Shown: positions 6,884-14,506, numbered from the stretch's first letter. The stretch: DNA of 16,437 nt from Bacteroidota bacterium (GCA_017860335.1 JAFNAU010000010.1:1-16437); one strand, 5' to 3'. Notes: generated from the letters alone by a model not told the origin. A program made the numbers and translations.

Positions 6884-8539
6884 ATGAAACCAATGACTAA
6901 AAGCCCGCTTCAGATAGCGCGTGCTCATTATCAGCCCAAACTTCCGGTTGCACTTCAGAATTACGTATCAATTACAGAAGGAAAAGCCACCGAATCGGTT
7001 GCGGATCAGGATGATATTAAGAAATTATTTCCAAATACCTACGGAATGCCTTTACTTACATTTGAACCAGGTGAAAAAAAGAATTACCCGGTGGTAAATG
7101 TGGGTGTTATTCTTTCAGGTGGTCAGGCTCCCGGTGGTCATAACGTAATCAGCGGACTTTTTGACGGACTTAAAAAATTGAATCCCAAAAACAAACTGTA
7201 TGGATTTCTGGAAGGTCCTATTGGTCTGGTAGAACATAAACACACCGAATTAACTGAAAAAGTGGTTGCCGATTACCGCAATACCGGCGGTTTCGACATC
7301 ATCGGTTCTGGCCGTACCAAACTGGAAGAAGAATGGCAGTTTGACAAGGGAGCAGAAATATGCAAAAAACTTGGAATTCAAGCCATCGTAATCATTGGCG
7401 GCGACGATTCAAACACCAATGCCTGCGTACTCGCCGAGTATTACAAACAAAAAGAGATAGAAATTCAGGTGATTGGTTGTCCGAAAACCATTGATGGTGA
7501 CCTGAAAAACGAAATGATCGAGACCTCATTCGGATTTGATACCGCCTGTAAAGTTTATTCCGAACTAATCGGCAACATTCAGCGCGATGCAAGCTCAGCC
7601 AAGAAATACTGGCATTTTATCCGTCTGATGGGTCGCTCGGCTTCACACATCGCGCTGGAATGCGCCCTTCAGAGCCAGCCCAACGTTTGTCTGATTTCGG
7701 AAGAGGTTGAAGCAAATAATCAAACACTTGACGATATCGTAAACAACATCGTCAAAGTGATTGTAAACCGCGGAAATGCCGGTTTGAATTTTGGTACCGT
7801 ACTTATTCCCGAAGGCCTGATTGAATTTATCCCTGCTATGAAGAAACTGATTGCCGAGCTCAACGATATGCTGGCCGACAACGACGACTTCAACGCGATG
7901 AATACTGATGACGAACGCCGCGAATACGTAAAAGGGATGCTTACACCTGAAAGCTGCAACATTTACCGCAGTCTCCCGAAAGGCATTGCAAAACAACTCA
8001 CGCTGGATCGTGACCCTCATGGTAACATTCAGGTTTCTCTCATCGAAACCGAAAAATTACTCATTGAGATGGTGGGCAAACGTCTGGCTCAGATGAAAGC
8101 TGAAGGCAAGTACAAAGGTAAATTCTCTGCTATCAATCATTTCTTTGGATACGAAGGCCGTTGCGCCATACCTTCCAATTTCGATGCTGATTATACTTAC
8201 TCGCTGGGTTATACCGCTTCGATCCTCATTTCAGAAGGCAAAACAGGCTATATGTCCTCCGTGCGTAAACTGACCGAACCTGCGGCGGAATGGATTGCTG
8301 GTGGTGTGCCTATCACCATGATGATGAATATGGAACGCCGGAGTGGTAAAATGAAACCTGTTATCCAGAAAGCACTGGTACGTCTGGATGGCGAGCCTTT
8401 CAAATTCTTCGCCAAATATCGCGAAAAATGGGAAGACGCACAGCCGGATTATATTTATCCGGGTCCAATCCAGTATTTCGGTCCGACAGAAGTATGCGAC
8501 CAGCCTACACGTACGCTTTTGCTTGAAAAAAATAAATAA
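6884..8539 (+). CDS. pfp: Diphosphate-dependent 6-phosphofructokinase (long PFP type)
   Basis: Cytoplasmic enzyme using PPi to phosphorylate fructose 6-phosphate reversibly (EC 2.7.1.90), so it can serve glycolysis and gluconeogenesis. At 551 residues it belongs to the long PFP class related to the plant beta subunit, not the ~320-residue ATP-PfkA. Motifs: GGQAPGGHN (79-87) at the phosphate-donor site; GGDDSNT (172-178), whose second Asp is the known block to ATP use; PKTIDGDL (200-207), with the Lys typical of PPi enzymes and the catalytic TIDGD; MGRSASH (249-255); IPEGLIEF (308-315). The first ATG (6884) is preferred over the in-frame ATG at 6893 because it follows the A-rich leader closely. 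It is a single-gene unit, divergent from the helicase and followed by its own terminator. The PPi specificity call is well supported by the two determinant residues. Confidence 0.96.
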   Translation: MKPMTKSPLQIARAHYQPKLPVALQNYVSITEGKATESVADQDDIKKLFPNTYGMPLLTFEPGEKKNYPVVNVGVILSGGQAPGGHNVISGLFDGLKKLNPKNKLYGFLEGPIGLVEHKHTELTEKVVADYRNTGGFDIIGSGRTKLEEEWQFDKGAEICKKLGIQAIVIIGGDDSNTNACVLAEYYKQKEIEIQVIGCPKTIDGDLKNEMIETSFGFDTACKVYSELIGNIQRDASSAKKYWHFIRLMGRSASHIALECALQSQPNVCLISEEVEANNQTLDDIVNNIVKVIVNRGNAGLNFGTVLIPEGLIEFIPAMKKLIAELNDMLADNDDFNAMNTDDERREYVKGMLTPESCNIYRSLPKGIAKQLTLDRDPHGNIQVSLIETEKLLIEMVGKRLAQMKAEGKYKGKFSAINHFFGYEGRCAIPSNFDADYTYSLGYTASILISEGKTGYMSSVRKLTEPAAEWIAGGVPITMMMNMERRSGKMKPVIQKALVRLDGEPFKFFAKYREKWEDAQPDYIYPGPIQYFGPTEVCDQPTRTLLLEKNK

Positions 8540-8558
8540 GCGATAATTTCATTCCTTC

Positions 8559-8602
8559 AAACTCCGCATTTTATTAAAAAAATAGAAAGCGGAGTTTTTT
8601 TT
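8559..8602 (+). terminator. Intrinsic terminator of pfp
   Basis: AAACTCCGC (8559-8567) pairs with GCGGAGTTT (8589-8597), a 9-bp stem with a 21-nt A/T-rich loop. The T-run at 8595-8602 overlaps the end of the 3' arm. It begins 20 nt after the pfp stop codon. Confidence 0.85.
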
Positions 8603-8690
8603 CTCTGAATATCGTTTCCAGGGAGTGCTTTCTGTTAAAAAAAATAGGTCTATCCCCAATATGAACTTGCTGTGAGACATAAACAACAAA

Positions 8691-8716
8691 AGGCTTTTAA
8701 AAAAATTTAAGAGCTT
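8691..8716 (+). other. Imperfect inverted repeat in the spacer before the export operon
   Basis: GCTTTTAAA (8693-8701) and TTTAAGAGC (8706-8714) could form a 9-bp stem with one G-U pair and an AAAA loop. It lies upstream of the predicted operon promoter and is not followed by a U-run, so neither terminator nor leader function is obvious. Apart from this, the pfp terminator, the TATCTTTG element and the adjacent repeat, the 303-bp spacer 8540-8842 shows nothing recognisable and no ORF. Confidence 0.3.
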
Positions 8717-8805
8717 CCATAACAGTAAACCCTTGTTTTTTCAAATTAAAACATAATTTTACATTATAAAATTATCATAAAAGCATGAATTTCGCCCATT
8801 TTCAA

Positions 8806-8813
8806 TATCTTTG
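8806..8813 (+). promoter_or_regulatory. Putative -7 promoter element of the polysaccharide export operon (TATCTTTG)
   Basis: TATCTTTG followed by C is an exact TAnnTTTGC match, 29 bp before the first ATG of the operon. Predicted initiation is near 8820. The -33 region is weak, as for several other genes in this window. Confidence 0.5.
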
Positions 8814-8818
8814 CAGAT

Positions 8819-8838
8819 AAAATCAGTTAAAATCAGTT
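8819..8838 (+). repeat. Tandem 10-bp repeat AAAATCAGTT x2 at the export operon start
   Basis: Two exact head-to-tail copies, 8819-8828 and 8829-8838, cover the predicted transcription start and leader and end 4 nt before the ATG at 8843. The 10-bp period is close to one helical turn, so it could be a regulator site; it could also be leader sequence without function. Confidence 0.5.
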
Positions 8839-8842
8839 TTCA

Positions 8843-9664
8843 ATGTCAAGATATATCATCGGAAAGAAAATTACCATCATATTCTTACTGATAAATGTAA
8901 TGTTATTCTCATCCTGTATCACAGCCAGGAAAACCAACTATTTACAGGAACCTTCCGTTTTTATACCCCGTTATGAAGAAAAGACGGGATACGAAGAATA
9001 CAAACTTGCCCCCAGCGACAAACTGTATATAAGAATGTATTCCACAGAAAATGAGACCAATCAGCATTTCAACGGCAACAATCAGAGTATGACTTCCATG
9101 ATGTCGGGAGGTTCGTCGGATTACACCGATTTATATACTTATACGGTTAAAAACGATGGCACCATCAAAGTTCCCATAGTTGTGGAGCATATTTATGTGG
9201 CCGGGAAAAATATCCGTGAAACAAAAAAAACAATTGAAGAAGCGCTGAAGCCTTACATACTTGAAAAATTCGTCGTTGATGTAAAAATCATCGGACGTTA
9301 TTTCAATGTGATCGGAGGCGGTTCTACTGGCAAATTTCCAATTATCAGAGAAAAGATGAATATCTTTCAGGCTCTGGCGTTGGCAGGCGACTTTGACACT
9401 TACAGCGACCGCAGCAAAATCAAGATATTAAGAGAAACCAACGGCACTACACAAATAAAAGTATTTGATATCAGAAGCAAGGATATCATTAATTCCGAGT
9501 TTTACTATATCCAGCCGAACGATGTAATCTATATTCAGAACGTCAAAGAACAGTTTTTCTCGGTGTCAACATTCGGCACTGCACTTTCAACGATTTTTTC
9601 TACTTTTTCCTTTGGTTTGTTTTTTTACAACTTATTTTCTCCTTCTACTCCTGCTTCAAATTAA
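8843..9664 (+). CDS. Wza-like polysaccharide export outer-membrane lipoprotein (first paralogue)
   Basis: Predicted outer-membrane translocon subunit for surface or exopolysaccharide. Residues 1-24 form a lipoprotein signal with Cys25 in LFSSC. The polysaccharide-export domain starts at about residue 53 (YKLAPSDKLYIRMYS) and includes the DGTIKVPI turn. An SLBB-type domain follows (FNVIGGGSTGKFPIIREKMN, then IFQALALAGDF), ending at YYIQPNDVIYIQ. A C-terminal hydrophobic segment near 240-265 resembles the helix by which Wza spans the outer membrane. It has an insert rich in Ser, Met, Gly and Asn (residues ~77-94) compared with its neighbour. At 273 residues it is shorter than E. coli Wza (~380), as is common in Bacteroidetes. 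It is first in the operon, with a 6-nt gap to the next gene. The family is secure; the exported polymer is unknown. Confidence 0.9.
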   Translation: MSRYIIGKKITIIFLLINVMLFSSCITARKTNYLQEPSVFIPRYEEKTGYEEYKLAPSDKLYIRMYSTENETNQHFNGNNQSMTSMMSGGSSDYTDLYTYTVKNDGTIKVPIVVEHIYVAGKNIRETKKTIEEALKPYILEKFVVDVKIIGRYFNVIGGGSTGKFPIIREKMNIFQALALAGDFDTYSDRSKIKILRETNGTTQIKVFDIRSKDIINSEFYYIQPNDVIYIQNVKEQFFSVSTFGTALSTIFSTFSFGLFFYNLFSPSTPASN

Positions 9665-9670
9665 CCGGGT

Positions 9671-10456
9671 ATGCTAAAATCAGTACATAAATATAAATAT
9701 TGCCAGTTAAATCCGGTACAGCTTCTGTTACTGACTGTTGTGGTTTTCATATTAAGTTCCTGCTATACACCCCGCAACACTTTACTACTGCAAGATGCAC
9801 GAAATCTTCCAAAATATTCAAAATCTGATTATCAGGATTATAAGATCCAGGTAAATGATGAACTTATGTTCAGACTTATTACCTCCAGCAAAGATTTTGA
9901 TGAACTGATTTCCGCGGGCAGCAATGCTTCTTCACAGCAATCGAACTCCTACCGGGTCTATCCTGATGGCACCATCGACCTTCCGTTCATAGACTCCATA
10001 CCTGTGGCAGATTTGACCTTTCCTGAGGCTGCCAAAGCTATTGAAAACCGTTTCAAGGAGTTAATTCCGGATGCTGAAATTAACCTGACGCTGGCAAACA
10101 AAACCTACACGGTAATCGGTGAAACTGGTACAGGAATTTTTCCGGTTTATAAGGATCGTCTGACAATCTATCAGGCGATGGCTCAGTCGGGCGATATACT
10201 GCAGAGTGGTGACAGAAGACATGTGAAGATACTGAGGGAAACCAAAGATGGTCCTACCATTATGGAATTTGACATCAGACCTACATCGGTTATCGATTCA
10301 AAATACTACTATATCTACCCCAATGATATAATTTATGTTCGCAAACAATCGTCAAGTTTTTATAAAGTAAACAATTACGGCTCATTCTTAGGGCTGATTA
10401 TGTCGTCAGTATCATTATTTATAAACGTTTTTTATTATACTAAATTAAGTAAATAG
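9671..10456 (+). CDS. Wza-like polysaccharide export outer-membrane lipoprotein (second paralogue)
   Basis: A 261-residue paralogue of the preceding gene, with the same layout: lipoprotein signal with Cys31 in ILSSC, export domain opening YKIQVNDELMFRL, the DGTIDLPF turn, an SLBB-like segment (TVIGETGTGIFPVYKDRL, then IYQAMAQSGD), the shared blocks KILRET and FDIRP, YYIYPNDIIYVR, and a C-terminal hydrophobic segment around 235-255. The blocks align over most of their length, indicating an old tandem duplication with clear divergence. The two could form a mixed ring or be alternative subunits. The start at 9671 leaves 6 nt after the upstream stop and has no Shine-Dalgarno, so co-translation is likely. 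The Wzc-like gene begins 41 nt downstream. Confidence 0.9.
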   Translation: MLKSVHKYKYCQLNPVQLLLLTVVVFILSSCYTPRNTLLLQDARNLPKYSKSDYQDYKIQVNDELMFRLITSSKDFDELISAGSNASSQQSNSYRVYPDGTIDLPFIDSIPVADLTFPEAAKAIENRFKELIPDAEINLTLANKTYTVIGETGTGIFPVYKDRLTIYQAMAQSGDILQSGDRRHVKILRETKDGPTIMEFDIRPTSVIDSKYYYIYPNDIIYVRKQSSSFYKVNNYGSFLGLIMSSVSLFINVFYYTKLSK

Positions 10457-10497
10457 CCGGTAAGCTATCGAATAAAATACCTAAAAATTCCCGAATT

Positions 10498-12894
10498 ATG
10501 GACGAGTATTATTACAGCAAGCAACAATTCAACGATGAAGAAGAATCTGGTTTTGATATTAAAGAATGGATTGCCTTATTTTTGCATTACTGGTATTTAT
10601 TTGTAATTTTTGGTGTGCTGGCTCTGGGGCTTGCCTATCTCAAAAACAGATCATTGATCGAAAATTTCCAGTCAAGCGGCACGCTGATCATTGAAGAGAC
10701 AAGATATTCGGGCGGTTCTCAGGCCCTGATGCAGGGATTTGGTGTTCAGGCAGGCTACAGCAATGTTGATAACCAGATAGTTATGCTTACCTCCTACGAT
10801 CTGATCAACCGCGTTGTAGATAGTTTACCTCAATTGAATGTTGATTACATTTCGAAGGGAAGATTTAAAACAAGAAATCTTTACAATACCTCTCCTATTA
10901 TCATCAGTTCAGATTATATTGACCCGAACATATATGGGGCTCTCTTCAAAATAAGTCTGAAAGCCGATGGTAGTTTTATCATTACCGATGAAGACGGAGC
11001 TGTCGATAAAAGTCTGAAAATACAGGGCAGATATGGTGAGCCCTTACAGCACAACCTGTTTTTCTTAACTGTTTTTCCAGTAAATCAGCAATATACAAAT
11101 CAGGATTTATACTTCCGATTCCGCAGTAAGGAATCACTTGTATCAGACTTTATTTCGCGCTTGGATCTTAAATTTGTTCTTGAAGGATCCTCAGTACTCA
11201 ATGTCTCGCTTACCAGCGAAACGCCCGAACGGGATATCGATTTCATCAACAAACTTTGCGAAACTTTCCTGGCTGAGAATCTGGAACGGAAAAATGATGC
11301 TGCTACCAAAACAATGAGATTTATCGACGAACAGCTCGATACCGTTTCAAAATCCCTTTCGGTATCGGAAGGAGCTATGACCGAGTTCCGTCGCTCAAAC
11401 CAGATTGTTGATTTGCCAAGCCATTCAACCGAAGTACTGGGAAAAGCGACACAGTATGATGAAAAACGTGCTGAGCTGAAGCTTCGTGAAACCTATCTGA
11501 ATTATCTGACCAACTATCTGAAAACTAATCTGGCTTCGGGCGCTGTGGTAGCTCCGTCGAGCTTGGGACTGAACGAGCCTATGCTCATGGCACTGGTTCA
11601 GCAGTTTAACGAATTGATTTCCGAACGAAATAAAATCAGCGAACGAAATCCGCTATACACTAAATATGACCGTGATATTGATAATCTGAAACTGTCCATT
11701 AATGAAGTGGTGAAAAACATGCGGGCTTCCATAAATATCGAAGAAGACGATCTGAACAGGAAACTGGCCGGTGTGCAGAAAGAAATTGATGCCCTTCCGA
11801 ATAAAGAAATGGAAATGATTTCAATCGAACGAAAATATCGCGTCGATGATAATTACTACACTTTCTTTCTGCAAAAACGTGCTGAAGCAGCCATTCAGAA
11901 AGCTTCAAACAGCCCTGACAATAATATCCTGGACAAAGCCCGTGTAATCACACAAATCAATCAGGATAAAAAATCCAGAACAACATTGATTTATCTGCTT
12001 ATCGGTTTGCTGATTCCGGCCATATTCGTTATACTGAAAGAATTGCTCAATAATACCATCCGCAACACAAAAGATGTGGAGAAAAACGGCGCTTTTACCC
12101 TGCTCGGAGCTATAAGACATACACACAGTACCGATCCAATACTGGCGGGCATCAGACCCCGATCATCGTTTACTGAAATGTTTCGCGTAATCCGAACCCG
12201 TATCGAATTCATTGTACAACGAAAATCAAAAATAACCATAATGGCAACTTCGGCCGAATCGGGTGACGGAAAAACCTACTTCTGTACGAACCTGGCATCG
12301 GTATATGCACTCACCGGACTGAAAACACTGCTGATGGATATGGATATCCGTAAGCCCAGTATCAACAACCGACTGGGTATTACCGAGAAAAACGGAGTTA
12401 CCAATTATCTGATTGGCGAGTTTGAACTCAACGATCTGATACTCAGAAAAGATGGTATCCCGTTTGACATTCTGCTCGCAGGTACTGTACCTCCTAATCC
12501 GGGCGAATTAATCCGTTCTGACAAACTGAAAGATATGTTTGCCCAGCTGCGCACCATGTACGATTACATCATTGTGGACTCCAGCCCTATCGGTTTGGTT
12601 GCCGATGCTTATTCGCTGGCTCCACTTATGGATACCAATCTGATGATCGTCCGCAGTGAAAAAACAAACAAAGGATTTTTCAAGAAACTGAACATCCAGC
12701 TTAAAGCTGATAACATCAGTAACATGTACACCGTAATCAACGACGTGAAACCCGATGGTACATCATACTCGAAATATACCAGCAACTATGGTTACGGATA
12801 CGGTTACGGATACGGATATGGTTATGGCGCTAAGGAAGGCAAGAAAAAAGGTAATTCATACACCCGTTACTACGAAGACGACAGTGAAATCTAA
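10498..12894 (+). CDS. Wzc-like polysaccharide co-polymerase with bacterial tyrosine kinase domain
   Basis: Inner-membrane protein controlling polymer length and export and joining the periplasm to the outer-membrane Wza ring. It has 798 residues. The Wzz-type N-terminus holds TM1 (~31-48) and the periplasmic region (~50-495) contains a long helical/coiled-coil segment (~260-465). TM2 is at ~496-514. The cytoplasmic BY-kinase has Walker A SAESGDGKT (585-593), Walker A' LLMDMDIRKP (611-620) and Walker B IIVD (691-694), plus the family block PPNPGELI (665-672). The C-terminal tail (757-798) holds twelve tyrosines: Y757, Y760, seven in a Tyr-Gly run (764-777), Y788, Y791 and Y792. This is the autophosphorylation cluster expected of Wzc. 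It is last in the operon. No Wzb-like phosphatase is adjacent. Confidence 0.95.
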   Translation: MDEYYYSKQQFNDEEESGFDIKEWIALFLHYWYLFVIFGVLALGLAYLKNRSLIENFQSSGTLIIEETRYSGGSQALMQGFGVQAGYSNVDNQIVMLTSYDLINRVVDSLPQLNVDYISKGRFKTRNLYNTSPIIISSDYIDPNIYGALFKISLKADGSFIITDEDGAVDKSLKIQGRYGEPLQHNLFFLTVFPVNQQYTNQDLYFRFRSKESLVSDFISRLDLKFVLEGSSVLNVSLTSETPERDIDFINKLCETFLAENLERKNDAATKTMRFIDEQLDTVSKSLSVSEGAMTEFRRSNQIVDLPSHSTEVLGKATQYDEKRAELKLRETYLNYLTNYLKTNLASGAVVAPSSLGLNEPMLMALVQQFNELISERNKISERNPLYTKYDRDIDNLKLSINEVVKNMRASINIEEDDLNRKLAGVQKEIDALPNKEMEMISIERKYRVDDNYYTFFLQKRAEAAIQKASNSPDNNILDKARVITQINQDKKSRTTLIYLLIGLLIPAIFVILKELLNNTIRNTKDVEKNGAFTLLGAIRHTHSTDPILAGIRPRSSFTEMFRVIRTRIEFIVQRKSKITIMATSAESGDGKTYFCTNLASVYALTGLKTLLMDMDIRKPSINNRLGITEKNGVTNYLIGEFELNDLILRKDGIPFDILLAGTVPPNPGELIRSDKLKDMFAQLRTMYDYIIVDSSPIGLVADAYSLAPLMDTNLMIVRSEKTNKGFFKKLNIQLKADNISNMYTVINDVKPDGTSYSKYTSNYGYGYGYGYGYGYGAKEGKKKGNSYTRYYEDDSEI
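12787..12828 (+). repeat. In-frame Tyr-Gly repeat (7 units, 42 bp)
   Basis: Seven consecutive Tyr-Gly dipeptide codon pairs encode residues 764-777 of the Wzc-like kinase. Codons vary between TAC/TAT and GGT/GGA/GGC, but the six-base period is plain, so copy number could change in six-base steps without losing frame. Confidence 0.85.
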
Positions 12895-12919
12895 TCCGGA
12901 GTAATCTCTTCAATAAAAA

Positions 12920-12963
12920 ACACAGCAGGCATTCAGATCAAATAGATTGAATGCCCGCTGTGT
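12920..12963. terminator. Terminator between the export operon and the convergent ftsB block
   Basis: The arms 12920-12935 and 12948-12963 form a 16-bp stem with a single A-C mismatch. For the minus-strand genes it is followed by a T6 run (plus-strand A-run 12914-12919), a strong intrinsic terminator. For the plus-strand operon it is followed only by ATATATA, so termination in that direction may be weaker. Confidence 0.85.
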
Positions 12964-12976
12964 ATATATAAAATTA

Positions 12977-13309
12977 CTATTTTGTTCTGAAGGAAAGGAA
13001 TACAGAAAGAACAGCATAAAGCAAAACCATCACCACCCACGATTCGGAATATGGTTTGGCAAACATCATGTATGCTGCCACACCAAGCATAGCTGTTGCC
13101 AACAACATCAGACGATAAAGGCGCTGTATGCGTTTGATTTCCTTTCGAGCCTGTAATATATAGATAAACTGAACAACAATTAAAATCAAAGCGCCTGCTG
13201 AGAAAATAAAAGTAGTGGGTGTTCCGTATTCAAGGAGTTTGAGAAAAGCTCCGCCAAAAACCAAAACTGCTCCTGTAATCTGAGCTATACTGAGTACCTT
13301 TTTATTCAT
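12977..13309 (-). CDS. Small four-helix membrane protein, unknown function
   Basis: A 110-residue protein I cannot assign to a function. Four hydrophobic segments (about 6-24, 32-52, 67-83, 90-106) are separated by a Gly/Thr/Pro turn (~28-32), a basic loop (ARKEIKRIQR, 54-63) and a short turn with KPYSES. The first pair has a GAFLK motif and a helix hairpin loosely reminiscent of the N-terminus of GldL-type motor proteins, but this is only a pattern likeness. Its ATG overlaps the stop of the upstream FtsB/DivIC-like gene (ATGA, 13309-13306), so the two are translationally coupled. That suggests, but does not prove, a role near the division machinery or envelope. It is last in its transcription unit, just before a strong terminator. 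Confidence 0.8.
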   Translation of the reverse strand: MNKKVLSIAQITGAVLVFGGAFLKLLEYGTPTTFIFSAGALILIVVQFIYILQARKEIKRIQRLYRLMLLATAMLGVAAYMMFAKPYSESWVVMVLLYAVLSVFLSFRTK

Positions 13310-13617
13310 TCTTCTTCCCGTATTATAAATACATCTTCACTGTCTTTTTTCAGATAATACTGCTCGCGGGCGTATTTCTCAAGGCTCTTATCGCTTGTTT
13401 GCATTTCATTCATTTTTTTTCGGTTTTTATCAATTTCCGACTGATAAAAATTAATCTCTTTCTCCATGCCCCTAATTCTTCGGGCGGTTTGCCAGCGGTT
13501 AATCAGATTATTATTATCGAAAAAAATCAGAAAAACAAAAAAAGCAACAAGCGTTATCACATATTTATTTAAAAAGATGTGACGAAATGCTGACCCTTTG
13601 CTTTGAAGAAATGACAT
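13306..13617 (-). CDS. ftsB: FtsB/DivIC-like septum formation initiator protein
   Basis: A small bitopic division protein of 103 residues, the usual size. A short basic cytoplasmic N-terminus is followed by one transmembrane helix (~18-33), then a periplasmic coiled coil (~45-75, rich in Glu, Lys, Arg and Asn). The family's C-terminal block is present: LEKYAREQYYLKKDSEDVFII (79-99), split as LEKYAREQYYL and KKDSEDVFII, comparable to the usual ARE.y.l...gE.v..i pattern. It would act with FtsL- and FtsQ-type partners, which are not in this window. A TATCTTTG promoter element lies ~24 bp upstream of the ATG. Its stop overlaps the start of the next small membrane gene. The family call is good, but FtsB and DivIC cannot be told apart from sequence alone. 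Confidence 0.85.
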   Translation of the reverse strand: MSFLQSKGSAFRHIFLNKYVITLVAFFVFLIFFDNNNLINRWQTARRIRGMEKEINFYQSEIDKNRKKMNEMQTSDKSLEKYAREQYYLKKDSEDVFIIREEE

Positions 13618-13640
13618 AGTTTATGTATCTGATAAGAGTA

Positions 13641-13648
13641 CAAAGATA
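13641..13648 (-). promoter_or_regulatory. Putative -7 promoter element of the ftsB-like gene (TATCTTTG)
   Basis: The minus-strand sequence TATCTTTG matches TAnnTTTG and lies 24-31 bp before the ATG at 13617, predicting a leader of about 15-20 nt. The gene pair 13617-12977 may therefore be transcribed independently of the genes further upstream. Confidence 0.5.
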
Positions 13649-13704
13649 GATTTTTTTGAAATGGAAATCTGAATCTGAGATGTTAAAAAAATAAAGTTTT
13701 CAAA

Positions 13705-14475
13705 TCAATCGCACAAAGTATACAGGTCGCCTCTCGGATTTACAATTAACAAAGGAACGGCTGACTTTCGGATCAGATGCAATTCTTTAGGGCCAAAAAT
13801 GAGATCATCGAGACCATAATCGCGGGAAGCGGAAATAATAACCATCCCATATCCTTCCATTTCCGCCCGAGATACTGCTTCCTTTTCCACCTTGAAGCTG
13901 TCGGCTTTCGCTTTTTCCTGCCTGTAAACGAATTCAAACCGGTCAAAAAGTTCTTTCATCCTTTCAGCATTAACGGCAGCTTTCGATCCGTAGTCGTTAG
14001 CCAACAGCATAAGCACCTCCGAACCGCAAAACCGTCCGAAAGCGGAAGCAAACTGCGCTTTTTCCAGCTCCTCGGGCAGGAAACCTATCGGAAGCATCAC
14101 TTTTCGTAAATCAAAATCCGGAAATTCTTCCCGAAAAAAAACATAGGGAATTCGTAATTCCCTGCACAGATTCAGATGCTTCTGAATGTTTTTCCTGCTG
14201 TTATCCATCAACTGAATGATCAGGAACGACGCGTCAATGTTTTCACAGTCATCAGCCAGCAAGGGTTTAGTTTCGGCCTTTACAAAAAGCTGAACATTCA
14301 CAAAATTATTTTCCGACAGATATTTCCGGATATTATTTTGTTCAAATTCTGCCTGTTGCTGATTATCCGCATGACAAATTATTCCGAAATCCTTTTTCAG
14401 ATCAGCTGCCAGCCGTGCTGCACCTTTCAGCAGATTAGCTGCAGTTTGAATATTATGAATTAATGCTGTCAACAT
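13705..14475 (-). CDS. Universal-stress-protein-like protein, two degenerate Usp domains
   Basis: A 256-residue cytoplasmic protein with no signal or membrane segment. The second half reads like a UspA domain: a first strand KVMLPIGFLPEELEKAQFAS (125-144) resembles the usual opening, followed by GSEVLMLLAN (151-160), and the last strand-helix-strand MVIISASRDYGLDDL (211-225) ... LIRKSAVPLLIVNPRG (234-249) resembles the usual domain end. The first half (1-115) looks like a more diverged copy. The nucleotide-binding pattern G-2X-G-9X-G(S/T) is not intact: only YGLDDLIFGPKE remains. It may therefore not bind ATP in the standard way. It lies 92 nt after the MurF-Alr stop on the same strand, with a short palindromic element between. 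The function is not established. Confidence 0.7.
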   Translation of the reverse strand: MLTALIHNIQTAANLLKGAARLAADLKKDFGIICHADNQQQAEFEQNNIRKYLSENNFVNVQLFVKAETKPLLADDCENIDASFLIIQLMDNSRKNIQKHLNLCRELRIPYVFFREEFPDFDLRKVMLPIGFLPEELEKAQFASAFGRFCGSEVLMLLANDYGSKAAVNAERMKELFDRFEFVYRQEKAKADSFKVEKEAVSRAEMEGYGMVIISASRDYGLDDLIFGPKELHLIRKSAVPLLIVNPRGDLYTLCD

Positions 14476-14482
14476 AAATGCA

Positions 14483-14506
14483 CCCTAAATCCCCTGAAGG
14501 GGACTT
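14483..14506. repeat. Short palindromic element CCCCTGAAGGGG
   Basis: TCCCC (14490-14494) and GGGGA (14499-14503) form a hairpin with loop TGAA, inside the context CCCTAAATCCCCTGAAGGGG followed by ACTT. This resembles short intergenic palindromes I associate with Bacteroidetes genomes, which would make it a dispersed repeat. Only one copy lies in this window. It is in the 92-nt gap between the MurF-Alr gene and the Usp-like gene. Confidence 0.45.

Noticed and set aside
7643..8020. 125-codon minus-strand ORF
   Set aside because: Antisense to the conserved part of the PPi-phosphofructokinase, with no own promoter or family likeness.
13777..14463. Plus-strand ORFs of 95-110 codons
   Set aside because: Antisense to the Usp-like gene, whose frame ends in a recognisable Usp-type strand-helix-strand. 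No independent support.
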